A stretch of 64,000 nucleotides of DNA from Hygrocybe punicea (lineage: Eukaryota; Basidiomycota; Agaricomycetes; Agaricales; Hygrophoraceae). Both the position numbers and the translations under genes were made by a program. Below, piece after piece: positions 35,090-47,665 of this stretch. Where the stretch lies: positions 3,031,590-3,095,589 of the forward strand of contig OY744471.1 in NCBI GenBank assembly GCA_963556145.1, read 5' to 3'. The notes under the pieces are model-generated. The model made no database searches, was not told where the DNA came from, and was given only the letters and a program-made list of their open reading frames with translations. Every line of letters begins with the position of its first letter. The first letter of the stretch is position 1.

Positions 35090-36548
35090 ATGTCTGAACC
35101 CGCACAGTCCGACCCTGCACTATCCACTGGTCGACGGACGCGCGACGATGCGTTGCAGCTTGGCTCTAGGAAACGACCGTGATTCCCCTTCTCTTCAGGT
35201 ACTCCTCAAATTGCTAACTTCAATGAGTAGGACCATTACCGACCCCCTTGTGCACCACGGACGCCATTTCGGTCGAGTCGTCCACACTTTCTGCAACGTG
35301 AATGTTCTTATTACAAACGGCTTGACTCGCATGGGTGAATCGGAGCCTGTGGACATCGAGTCTTTAACGCAGAAGTAAGCACATATTATTATCACGTTGT
35401 AACCCCATGGTGCAATTTTGGGTCTTCTGCAGGGAACGTCGCGAACATCGAGTGTTCGAGGATCTGCTCAGGGTGTGTCCTGATCTTGAGAAACGACTTC
35501 TGGAATCCTCCGAAGAAGAGATCGAGCTCTTGTCTGGCCTAGTGAGTCGTTCAATGTATTTTTACTTCTTCCTTGTACATCTCTTCATTCAGCTAGGAAA
35601 AGGCGTCAGCGGGGCCCGTGCCGATGACACAAAAGGCATGAAGTCCGCCATCATTGACTGGATTACGCTTCCCGGGCCGACTCTTGAACCTCCTCTCAGT
35701 CGTAAGATAAAGACAACACGTGGATTTCATCATGAGAAGACCGGTGCGCTCCTTTGTCCTGCAGGAGTAGATTGGTCTTTGCCCCAGTACGTCATGTTTT
35801 CCTTCCTTTTATTATAAATTAAAAGAAATCCCTACATCTTGTACAGTATTAAAGAGAAGCTTCGTAGCGGCGAGATGCACGTCCGTGGTGATCAGTGGCC
35901 CATCTTCCTTTACGCAGACCTCGCCTATGATCCAGAGGACCCTTGGAACGGTTTAATGAGAAGTCAGCTTTTAGTCACGGTTCGTAATATCTCATGAAAT
36001 CCCTTCGTCCTATTTGAAGATACATAGGGATTCAAACACGTCTTCACGTCGCCGAGCTCGGTCGATGACGAGGAACCGAAAGCGACGCGGTCGGGAAATG
36101 CCCGAATTCATGGTATGACGTGTGTGACGAAAGCATCCTTGGTTTACATCGCTACTCAGGTTCGTACTGCTGTCAGATGTTAGAAACGATTACTTCTCAT
36201 AATTATTCAGGTCCGCTTTGCTCTAAGTTCCACAAGCACTTTCTCTCGCACCGATACGGTCACGGATTCCGAGACATTCTACAACAGTCTCTTAGATCTC
36301 CTTGAGGATGTCGAGGAGAAGGAAGAAGTCGAGGAACTCCTCACCTGGTGGAACCGGTAAGTCATTCACCGTTTGTAAATGATGCTTCTCACTGTTAATC
36401 TTTATGTAGCAAAATCTTCCCACATTCATTCTCGGAAGCTAGAGTACCAGTTGAGGGTAGTGCTTTGTGTCGCATCAAGGAGAAGAGGCGCGCTTACAAG
36501 GAAAACCTGGCTTCGGCGTATGAAGCTGGTGAACCCCAGGCATATTAG
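35090..36548 (+). CDS. DUF6698 domain protein
   Basis: Member of a fungal family of unknown function that is greatly expanded in Agaricomycetes. The ATG at 35090 gives MSEPAQSDPALSTGRRTRDD. About eight exons follow: FEDLLRVCPDLEKRLLESSE, then the DUF6698 core with GARADDTKGMKSAIIDWITL, TGALLCPAGVDW, FTSPSSVDDEE, KATRSGNARIHGMTCVTKAS, FSRTDTVTDSETFYNSLLDL and ELLTWWNRKIFPHSFSEARV, to a stop at 36546-36548. The splice sites I checked are GT..AG and all family motifs are present, so it reads as intact. The function is not known. Its neighbours are other high-copy accessory families. Confidence 0.8.
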
Positions 36549-37758
36549 CTCTACGTGTCATTCGCTTTCTCGTTAATATATTATATTTCCTCGGTCCCGC
36601 TTCCATTTTGCTTGGCATTATCAGACTGTTACGCCGGCAACAACCATGACGATTATGATGCGTCTAACAAAATCCATCACTAAGACCATCTGCTATCATC
36701 TTATCAATGCTTGTCGCTTGCTGATCTTTGAGCCTAGTTTGGAAATTGTGATGAAGCTGCTGCTTGTGTGTCATGGTTGACAGAATCAGCACCCTTGCAG
36801 CATCCACAGATTTATGGCTACACTGCTGCGCCGGCACTCATTATGACAAATATGACAAATGTCATCTTTGAGGATCACCCTGCTATAATCTTATCAACGG
36901 CCATCATCTGCTGATCTTTGAGCCTCGTATTGAAATTATGATATAGCTGCTGCTTTCATGTCATGATTGACAGATTGAGTATTGTTGCGGCACACATAGA
37001 TTCATGGCTACTGCTGAACCGTTGTATATCATGCTGAGATTGTTTCAGCTGGGAAGTCAAGATGATACAGGTTCAACACTTGTAGCATTAAGGTGGTCAT
37101 GACACTAGGGCTGCATTTCTGATATATCTGATGTTATTGATCTTCGCAGCCATGAATTATCTTGGATTGGGGGGAAAGACATTGTTGGTGACCAATGTTA
37201 CATTTATATCAATATGCTTGATGTGATATATTTTCATCTAGGTAACCATAAATTATCTGGGTTGACCTTGTTGTTATCATTGTGGCACTGGATGTTACTT
37301 ATGATTTATCTGATCTTATAAGACTTTCTCATATGGTTTTCAATTTCCTGATGGTACAACTATAGTTCAAGAGCCGATTCGTGAACGTATTTTGGGTCCA
37401 AATATGTGTAGCGTCACGTGACAACGTTACAATCTGACAACACATGTTTGATGTACCCTGTCAGTACCACTCACATGCTACTGGGAAAGGTCAAGCTACT
37501 ACCTTTTCCTTTTGAAACCCTCCACGGTTTGCACTGTGCCTCAGGCAACACTTGCCCGCACGAAATATCACCCACAATTACCCTTATTCGGACTTGTGAT
37601 TATCCCCTGGCGCTAAAAATTCATGCGATGAGCGAAATGAACGGACATAACCCTGTAATTCCAGCGCAGTAGTAGGAAGTGAAGCGGCTATTCCTCCCAA
37701 CCTCGTCTTTTCTCCAGCGACCAACTATCCAACTGATATTTGACCCTCAGGGACCGAA
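36549..37758. other. Intergenic with tandem duplication, sacsin-like promoter
   Basis: No gene supported. The left half holds a diverged 190-bp tandem duplication (separate entry); the right half is AT-rich and precedes the sacsin-like gene. Confidence 0.6.
36635..37020. repeat. Diverged 190-bp tandem duplication
   Basis: Two head-to-tail copies. Markers include ctgatctttgagcct at 36721 and 36911 (spacing 190), cttatcaa upstream of each, gctgctgctt..gtgtcat/atgtcat, and 'agatt(t/c)atggctac..ctgctg' at both ends. Copies differ by many substitutions, so the duplication is not recent. Confidence 0.75.
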
Positions 37759-40700
37759 ATGCCAGAGAGTTGCAGAGAAAGTGTCGACACGGCCAAGCTC
37801 ATCAAAGGAATCCTCGATAGTTATCCTGAGAATGCCATTCTCCGTGAGCTTTTGCAAAATTCCGACGATGCGGGAGCGACCTCCCAGGTCAGTTGTTTAA
37901 TACCCTGACGTTGATCATGGATGGAAACTTATGGACAAGCATAATTTATAGATTTTTATACTCGACACTCGAAACCACGATGTGCGATCGCTCATTGATC
38001 CGGTATTGAAGGACACACAAGGTCCTTCCTTACTCGCAGTCAATGATTCAGTCTTTCGGGAGGATGATTGGAAAGCGTTACGTACCCTGCATGGGTCGAA
38101 TAAAACCGCTGACGAGATGTAGGTCATGTCTTGCGTATCTCGTTAAATAAAATTAACCTCACCGATGCAGGAAAACCGGAAAGTACGGCCTAGGATTTAG
38201 AGCATGCTACCACGTACAGTTGTTCTGTCCTGCTCCGAGTCTTCTCACCTGAGCTGTTCTCACAGGTCACCGACAATCCACATATACTTTCTCAGAGAAA
38301 ATTAGTAATATTTGATCCTCACGAGGAGTTGTCTGCACCCTTCCAAGGCGGAGTGACGCTTGATATAGTGGACGAAGGCTACCTTTACGCACATCAGCTG
38401 TCAGCGTTTGAAGCGGCCGCACCCGATCTGAAATCCCCATTCCAAGGCACCATTGTACGCTTACCATTACGCACGCACGCCCAAGCTCGTCGAAGCAGAA
38501 TAAAAATAACAGCCACCGTCCCGGACAATATTCGTGAATTTTTTGTCAAATTTGCTGAAAGCGAGCTGAGCGTAACTATGCTATTCTTGAAACATGTCAA
38601 ATTCATCGAGCTGCGGGAAATCGCTCCTGACGGCAGGATGAATGTCATTGGCACTGCGGCCAAGATCCATGACGGTGAAAATGGTGCAGGTCTTCATGCA
38701 CGTACCTTCTCCCGGGGTTTTGCTGCTCGTGACGAAACGTTCAGGATCCGCATCAAAACCCACAACTTGGATGGTACAACCTGGCGTATATATGAATCAG
38801 TGCGAGACGCAGCCGATATGTCAAATCTCATGTCGGCTCGTCTCAAGTACGATGTTGGCACCAAACTTCATGAGGATAAATTGTTCTCTCATGTCGCACT
38901 TGCTATTCCTCTTGACAGCAGGCCGATCAAAGGACGCTTGTTCACTCTTCTTCCACTCCCCATTTACCCTGAGTTCCCATTACATATCCATGGGATATTT
39001 GCGCTTACGCCCGACCGGCAAAACCTGCGGAACAAAGACGACACCGGGATGAGCTCACATTCCCGTGAACAGTAAGCACAACGAGAATATGACCATGTTC
39101 TGCTTAACATGTCTCAATGTATTACCAGATTACTCGTAGAGTGGAACCATACTATTTTTGACACACTTGTCCCATCTGCATGGGCGCAACTGCTTGCTAC
39201 TCTTGTTCAAGATAAGGTCCCTGACATATGGTCAGCTTGGCCGCAGAGGGTAATTGGAGAAAACGCGAGCGCTTCGTCGTATTGGTGTGGTATGTCTCGG
39301 AAGCTATTGCAAGCGGTCCTGTCCTTCGGTCTCCGTGTTTTCCCCACAACATCCTCAATTCCATCTCACGTGTCGCTTGGTGACGCTTTGGTGGCAGCAC
39401 CGAGTGACGATCCTGTGCTATTGGCAGCTTTGACTGACATTGGTGTCACTCTCGTCCAGCCGCCAGCGCACATTTACCATCTGCTCGAGAAGTCAGAGTT
39501 CATGCCCGTAGGTCCTGAGCATGTCCACAAAGCACTGCTGGTACGTTTCAGCTCCGCGTGGAAATTTTGGATTTTCCTAAAACCTTACGCCTGGTAGGGA
39601 CGATTGGCCGAAATTAGTTCAAGTTCCTCGGCACACAAGAATGTTATCTTGAATTATCTTGTCCTCACACCCTCGAAAATGTTGAGAAATGTCGTTGGGC
39701 TTCCATTAATCCCTCTTGTTAATGGCAAGCGGGCAACTCTGCGCTGGGTCGAGCCTGGGTCTGTCAATCTTGTTCTTGCTTCTGCTCGCGAAGCACATCT
39801 GTATGGAAAATGCGACGACAATATGGTTGCTTTAGCAGATATGTCGGAAACAGTGCAAACAGTGTTCTGCCAAGCGGGTCCACAGGTCAATGTTATCCGT
39901 CTAGGCATCAACCATGTTGCCAAGTACTTGCATGCCCTGTTTGGTCACTTCGACCCCGCAGTCGATGAGATCGAGACTGTCGAGGCTGCCACTAAAGTCG
40001 AGTGGCTTGTCGTTTTCTGGACGTGGATGAACACCTGGACGCATGCTAAGGAACTAATATCTCACGTCCAGCAGTTCCACTTGCTTCCCACTATGACAGG
40101 AGGACTTAGGAAGGTATCCAGTCGTGTTCTTCTCCATACAGACATCGGGGAAACCACAATCGGCGCTTTGGGTAGGGTTGGCGTGCCTTGCCTTCATCCG
40201 TCTATCTCGCCATCGAAGTTTTTTTCCGAAGTGTGCGGAGTGCCATCGAGCAATATATCATTTGTACTCGATCTCCTATCTCTGGACAAACTTTCCCGAG
40301 ACAGCCGAACAGCCTTGCAAATCCAGAAGTTCTTCATCCGAGGTCTTCAGAGCAGTTCAAAACCAGTCATGCTGGATCGTGCAAAGTTTACCCAATTGCC
40401 GATCTTCCCGATCCGTATCCCCGTTCCTCACTCGAAGGGAAAACCCACCGTACGAGACACAGGCCCAGTGCTCGGCGAACAAATTTTCGTGTGTATTACT
40501 GATGATTGCCCGTTGCCCGTGGCTCCAGATCATAGAACTTGGACATTTGTTGATGTTTCTGGAAATGGTCGGGTCCTCGCACTAGCTATTGACCCAAATG
40601 CTGTCAGCAATGCATACGATGAACTTGGGATCCTCGAAAAAGCTATTCCGTATCTTGAACATCAACCGCCGGCTCTACTGGATACATTGGGGGCCCGTAT

Positions 40701-43700
40701 CATGGCCCGCATATTTGATATTTCTCAGGAGTCCCAAGATAGGCTGCGGGATATCCCCTTTATTCAGGTCAACGGAGTCCAACAGAGATCTACGCCAAGG
40801 AATACAATCGATCCGGAGTCGGTACTTGCACCACTTTTTGATGGGGAAGTTGCGCGATTTCCTGTGGGCCGCTTTCGCAACGGAAAATTCCTCTTAGCCA
40901 TGCAATCTCAGAACTTCTTTCAGAGGACGCTTACACCCGAAATCGTGACGGATCGTATCCATTACTTGGCCACATCTAGCGCTGACGACCCTTCGGCGTT
41001 CAAGAAGGCCCAGGTTTTGTTAAAGTTACTTGATACATCCTGGATGCCTCACTTCTCCAACGCTATCTCAGGATCCACTGCCGCTTGGTTACCTACTAAC
41101 AAAAAATGTTTACGTCGCCCAGACCAGTGTCGAGACCTGAAAGACGACCGCTGCCTCTTTGATCTTGTTTTGGACGTTGTCGACACTAAGCTAACGTCAG
41201 CACTTCGCGAGGCACTTGGTTGGATCGGTGGTGTACCGTTGGACGTGCTCATCTCCCAGTTCAAGTTGACGATAGATGACGTGCGTCTCCGGGAAAGAGC
41301 AGCCAGATTGATGAAGCTGATAAAATCCCTGGCGGCACACTCCGCCAGCCGAGGCATTTCGAAAACCGACTTTGGGACACTGAGAAGCATAGTAGATCGC
41401 AAACTTTGGATCCCTCTAGCACCAGAAGAATTGGTAGCAACTCACCACGCTGTCTTGTCAGTTGATTTAAAGCTGGGCGGGTCGTATAGGAATGTGCCGC
41501 GGAGTCTTGCAGACCAATGTGGCGAATTTCTTGTTTCCATGGGCTGTACTCAGCGGTAAGTCATAACATTCATCGAATGCATCAGAGGGTGAATTATCTT
41601 GTCAGACCTACTTTGGAAAGCCTGTTGGATGAGGCTGAATGTCTAGCCACCGGTTCATCGGACGTTGCTCAAATGCTGTCAATTTTGGAAGAAATAACGC
41701 ACCACCAGTCACACTTTACAGACAGACACCGTGACCGTCTTCTTATTCCCGATGTGCAGGGCGTTTTTCGCCATGTTGACGATGTTTATTTCAACGACAT
41801 GCCCGGCCCTGCCCGTGCTCTTGGCTTCCCTACTCACCTCGACCTCTCGAAATCCCTGGCATCTGGACTCTCGATTCGGTTCCTAAGCTCTTTAGAGCTC
41901 GGCGAAGACGACGAAGACGAAGACGAAGACGAAGACGGTATGCGAGAAGATTTAACCACACGCATCCACGGCATTCTGAATGACTACGATATCCAGTATG
42001 CTTTGAACGAATTCCTTGCCAATGCTGCTGATGCAGGTGCATCACACTTTTCTGTATTGCTTGATGAACGGTCTTTCGAGAATAAAACAATCATTTCGCC
42101 TGAAATGGCAGATTTCCAAACAGGACCTGCCCTCGTGTTATTCAACGATGGAGTTTTTAATTCAAAGGATTTTTCGGGGTTGCTTCGAATCGGGCAAGGG
42201 GGCAAGACTGGAGTCTCGGATACCATCGGCAGATTTGGTCTCGGTGCATTAACACTTTTTCATTTCAGTGAGGTGGGGCGACTTCTTCTACCTGTGAAAT
42301 GAAATTGCTCATGCCGTATCCGATGTTATATAGGTACCAATGCTTGTATCAGGGGGACACGTCATGTTTCTTGATCCGTGCGCAACTCATCTTCCTCTCC
42401 GAAATGGGAGAAAACGGACGTCACTTAAACGACCACTGACGCCTTTTATCAGGTGTCTAGTACTATACATTCTTTTTTTTTTTCAATGCTCACTCAACGG
42501 ACAGACGATATCATGATCAAATGTCACCGCTTGAATCACTGTTTGGTTTTTCATTGTCTGATTCAGAATACAAAGGGGTAAGAGCAAACCATTTACATCG
42601 CAACACATTATCAATTCGGTCAAAGGATCTTACGATCATGCTGTAGACACTCTTTCGTCTTCCCTTACGGACCATGAAAAGTCCGCTGTCTCCGAAATGT
42701 CTTCGAAGATCGGACTGCCTCAACCTCCTAACAGGGTCATACTACCATCTGGCACGAAGCGCTTTGTTCTTCACAGATTTGACACAGATTTCTGCGGAGC
42801 ACCGCTCTTCCTCGGGAAAGTGTTCATCTCTCTGGTCCGTTTCGGTAACGCGGCACGAAAAGTTAATGTTTGAGGAATCATTTCATCGGCAGAATATCTC
42901 TCTTCGATTGAACACTCCTGATGCCGCCGCCAGCACTGAAGATTGGCTCATCACAGGCTCTATCACTTCTCTGGCCTCTGTGCCGATTGAACACAGCGCG
43001 GTACTCGGTGGGCTCAAATTAGACTCGGATCTTCCCGTTCGGATGGCGCTTTTCAGCTCCAATCGACATGGCCCTATTAGCGGTGACGGGTACTATTTAT
43101 TCTCCAGCCTCCGCCTTCCACAGAGAACATCTTTACCGCTGCATCTGCACAGCCGGTTTGCCCTTGCATCAGATCGTCGTTCAATCCGCTTCGACCCAGC
43201 GGACAGTACAGGCCATCGCATCCCCGAATCTGCATATAATGCATGGATCTTTCATAATCTTGTCCCTCCATTGTACATGTTTAGTCTCCATCACGTCGTG
43301 ACTTCGGCTTCGAGCCCTGGTGCAGATAACAGACTATGGTGGCCTGCGGATGCGAACGATGATATAACCCGGGAAGTTGTCAGCTCGTTCTACGATATGT
43401 TACCAATGTCCAGAAGTCGCTTCTGCTGGACAGCTTCTCATGATTTGATTTGTCCAAAAGAAGCTATTTTTCAAGGGGCCGAACCTGCAGGGATTACCAT
43501 CGTCCTTTCAAAGCTCAAGGCACCTAAATACGTCCGACTCGGTCGAAAAGTTCAGAAACGTGTCCTGGAGAAACAATTACCTACTGTGAATGTCGATTTC
43601 TTGAAGACCGTGATCCAGTACCGCAGAACTATGTTGATGGACCTATTCAATACTCGAATATTCGACCTACGTGATATCGGCGTCATTATTTGTTTCATCC

Positions 43701-46334
43701 TAAAAGGCAACATGTCACTGGTCGATCTTCCTTTACTCACCCTCACTGATGGGTCCATACGTGACTTTGGTGGTCTTGGAGACCCCTTGATTTATCACTC
43801 AGACCGGGATTTTACGTCAATCTTTCCTGCCGCCCGCTTTATCCACAGTGACTTGGACCCTAATATTGTTCAACTTCTCCTAAAGACCCCTCACCTGAAT
43901 ATCAAGAAGTTTGATGCGTCGGGAGTGTCTGCACTGATCCGGGACAAACTCCCAGTAGCCTCACGCTGCCCACTGCCACCATCAAGCGTGCACTGGATTC
44001 GACATTTCTGGGAACTCTACGATGAATTACCAGGTCCGTTGGAGCAACATATTGTCGATCTCCCATTGGTTCCCACATACGATGAGTTCGAATTTCTTTC
44101 CTTACATTATTGCAGGAATCAAGCTGTCCTCCCCTACCCCTATTCTTGGCCGTGGCTCGTGCCAATAGCCGTCAAACTAGGCATTCTCGTGCGTTGTATG
44201 GCAGAATCGTTTACAGCCATTCCACTCGAACAATTTTCTTTCAACAATTTTCTGCGATGCATCGAAAGTCGGGAATCCTATTTGTTGACTTTATCAGCCG
44301 TCGAGCACCATAACATCGCCAAATGGATTCGATTGCAATCCCAAAGCTTCGTTATGCCAGGGTGTGGCGCAAAAACTCACAATGCAGTATTACGCCGCCT
44401 TCCAGTTTGGCGTGCCCGGGTCAACGGATTATGGCAGCTCGTTGCTGCAGCCGATATAAAGATGTTACCATTTGGTGTCTCGCTCGGTATCTTTTTGAAC
44501 TACCTCAATCCCAGTATCGCAATCGCGGAATACTCTTCAGAGCTGCAGACTTGCATGAGTCATTGTTGGAACCGAACAGCGATGAAATCTGGGCAGCTTA
44601 TACGGCATCTCGTTTTCCCTTCTAAACTTCTCGTAAATCAACTTGACGATTTTCATGCTTTTCTGGATGTCATGCTCTCATTTAGGGACCTGGACAATGG
44701 TGTTGATGTGATGGTCCCAAACGGCGAACTTACGCTCGTTCCGGCCAGGACGTTATATGACGATTCAATACCCCTCTTTGCCGCGGCGTTTGCAACATCT
44801 CATGCGACATCATATGTTCATGAGCATTTCCGAGACTTGCAGCGCCGCCTCCGGGCTGTGGGCCTTCTTCACACCGTCAACTTTGATTCGTTCTTGATGT
44901 GTGCGCAGCGAATCCACAACGAATTTCAGGTTGGGCAGAATGAAGAATCTCTCGCTGATCCCGATATTGTGAACCGAGCTGAAATAGTGTATGGATGCTA
45001 CAGCTCGGAACTTCCCTTTCAGATTATGAGCGATTGGAACAAGTGGGTTCAGCTCAACAGGATACGCTTTGTTCCCCGTGAGATGCGCCGTCATCGTGGA
45101 GCTTCCTATCCCACAGAAACTTATGGAAAACAACTCCCTGCCATTGTCTCCCCCGCGGAGCTCGCCTTAAAAGCTTTCGAATCAGTTGTATGGACACAAC
45201 GTGGTCTCTTCGTGGACCAACCTCCAAGAAATCTAGTCGCTCTAAATCCATCACTTGGGATTCCCAGTGTTGAAGAAGTGGTACGTTCAATTCCTCCTGA
45301 TCTCGTTTATTTGATCTTACACCTTGCATCTTAGGTCGCCCATTTGGTCGTGCTTGCCCTCCACATTGCCCCCGAGCATCCTCAGAATCGTACGCTATTG
45401 CGAGACCTTGAGTCGACATATAGGTGGCTCAATGAGCACGCTTACGACGCGCGTACCCACCTCGTGAAACATGAACATGACGCACTATTTCTCAATGTCG
45501 ATGACCCTAGCGTACCTTGGGAATGGTATCCCTCTAAGAAGATGGTATTGAATCTCCACTACGACGAAAAGAGCCTTGTGGGCGTTCGATCCTTCCTCTT
45601 TCCATTCAACGACCTTCTGGTCGCGGCTGGTGTATCAAGCCTATCTGATCCGAAATTTATCCCCAACGAACTGCAATCTGAAGAAACTGAAATTCGAGCA
45701 GTTTTCAACGGCATGCGCAAACAATGCGAGTTAACCGATATTGTGTTGAAGCCAACCCTTGTGGACACCGAAGCAGTGGTGGACAGATTGAGGGCCCATG
45801 CTTCCTTTCTGGTAGCCGTAATACCCCATCTGCGACCGGCCCTTCTTGGCGATTGGACAGAGAGCGAAACAAGGGAAATTCGATTCGAAGGGAGCTTCTT
45901 TGGTGCCTGCGCCATCCTTGGTACCGTACAATCTTCTCGAGTATGATTTGGCTTCTCCAGAACTAACGACGATATCAGACTTTGTGTACACAGGTGAAAT
46001 TCCGATCCAAGACTTTCAGGATGGAGAGGAGGCGATGACTGTCTTGCAAGAGCTTCTTGAACTACTCGAAACCGCTGATCGCTGGGATATGCCAGATTTG
46101 AAAGCCAAAATAGAATGGCTGATAGCGGATAACCTCAAATTCGTTTCGCCTGATACTTACGCCATGAGTGAGTGATTTTCGCCTTTTGATTATAACCCTG
46201 CAATGAGCTGTAAAGTTTTACAATGTGCCGAGCGCCACAACGCGAGATCGCTGGTTCGATTTTGTCGGGACTTCGAGAAAACAAATAGGTTGCTTCTCCG
46301 AGCTCTGTTGAATGAGGAGTCGACAGATGATTAG
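37759..46334 (+). CDS. Sacsin-like (HATPase) protein with C-terminal BTB domain
   Basis: Giant protein of about 2,650 residues in about 13 exons, all with readable splice sites. The ATG at 37759 opens directly into a sacsin/Hsp90-type ATPase domain: ESVDTAKLIKGILDSYPENA, ILRELLQNSDDAGA (the N-box E..QN..DA) and, after introns, GKYGLGFRACYHVTDNPHIL. A long alpha/beta region follows. After an acidic linker (DEDEDEDEDG, about 41905-41940) a second ATPase-like module appears (ALNEFLANAADAGASHFSVL, GRFGLGALTLFHFSEV, LVSGGHVMFLDP, TLFRLPLRT). The C-terminus is a BTB fold: CELTDIVLKPTLVDTEAVVD, AHASFLVAVIPHL, ISDFVYTGEIPIQDF, LLELLETADRWDMPDLKAKI and a short BACK-like tail ending at 46332-46334. Sacsin-type ATPases act as chaperone-like machines, and BTB domains often recruit cullin-3. 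A quality-control role is inference. Confidence 0.85.
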
Positions 46335-46424
46335 AAGGCCGGGGACTGCAAATACAGAGCCAAAAATAACTATCAAATAAGAAACAGTATGGTGATACAA
46401 GATAAATCAAGAGATTTCGTGGTG

Positions 46425-47665
46425 TCAGAAGTCTTTTTCAGTGACAGTATTGACGCCGACTGTTGTGCTGGCACCGAATGAGGAATGCTCGACATCGACA
46501 TGTCGTTGTTTGTCAGTGGTGAACGAGACCGTCCCTGGATCAGCGAAGTGGACGGTGGTGATCTTTGCTGTGGTATTGAAGGTGGAGACCCTTGTCCTAC
46601 TAGTGTCGATAGCGCTTCCCATTCCAACGCGGAGAATGATAAGGGTCGGGGCAATGCCCTGTCCCGCCCAACAATCAGTTTCGAAATTCCATGACGGAAG
46701 GGTCGCACGAACATATAATTGTAAGCTCGCACACGTTGCGATGTTCTGATTGGGGTTATTGAGGACGAAGAGCACGCATGAAGCGATCTGCGCAACGACG
46801 ACCAATGCACCGGATTCCACGATTACCGCGATGGCTGCTTGGATTGATTTCGAGGGGAGTACATCAGGCGAACCTCGGGAGAGGTACCAGATCCGACCGG
46901 TGATCAAGGACGTCAGCAGAATGTTTGTACCCAAAGGCAGACCAAGGGCAACTTCTGCAACGCGGTAGACGGCCGGGGGGGCAAGCGGTGCGTTCGGATC
47001 GATGTTGATAAGAAGACCCACGGCGGCCAAGCCACATGCTGGAGGGACGTGAGTACTAGAAGGAAGAAAAAAACCGTGGCGTGAAAACCCACAGAGTGAG
47101 GTCAACGACATGAGTAGAGGGAGCAGGACGATAATATAACGCTTCTGCCATACAAGCCAACAGCGATATATCTACAAGCGGGTGTAAATGGCGGAATACT
47201 GAAAAGTACGGGGTCTGTGGCTCACCAGTACGATCTGGCTCAGGCAGTCAGTGATGAAAATTATCAAATCGGCGCCTATGAGGAAATGATTTTCGGTGCC
47301 AATCGAATACTTTTCAATCATCTGAGGAAGATATTTTAATGTCGAGATGAGTTTAAAGGAGAGGCCGTCTCACCAAACCCGTATAAACATTTGTGAAAAT
47401 GATTGAATAGTGTGTGGTGCAAAACATGAAAAGCACGATCATGGCTGGGAACAGAAATTTATTCATGGGCCTTCTCTTGCGATTCATGGTAACGACCGAA
47501 AAAGCGAGGGCAAATACCACGAGATGGCACCCTGATGAGGTGCAATGTTACGACCAGTAGAATGGTAGCGCAAAAAGTGAGACTGTGCTTACCCCATAGA
47601 ACACCCTCCAACGCAAAGGCTACGAAGTTTCCACGGTCTAGTTGAATGATAGTAACGTCGCTCAT
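46425..47665 (-). CDS. Serpentine membrane protein (Agaricomycete family)
   Basis: Integral membrane protein of a family common in mushrooms, with about seven transmembrane helices; function unknown. The ATG at 47663-47665 gives MSDVTIIQLDRGNFVAFALE. Short exons follow in order: NKFLFPAMIVLFMFCTTHYS, then IGADLIIFITDCLSQIVL, RYIIVLLPLLMS, ALGLPLGTNILLTSLITGRI and AAIAVIVESGALVVVAQIAS. After the last helix comes a soluble Ser/Thr-rich tail (VSTFNTTAKITTVHFADPGT) ending at 46425. It is convergent with the sacsin-like gene, 90 bp apart. Confidence 0.7.

Noticed and set aside
34825..35097. Plus-strand frame with a hydrophobic start upstream of the DUF6698 gene
   Set aside because: Overlaps the start region of the well-supported DUF6698 gene at 35090 and has no continuation; probably its 5' leader.
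46373..46810. Additional minus-strand frame overlapping the membrane-protein gene
   Set aside because: Shifted frame over the C-terminal exon of the serpentine protein; shadow.
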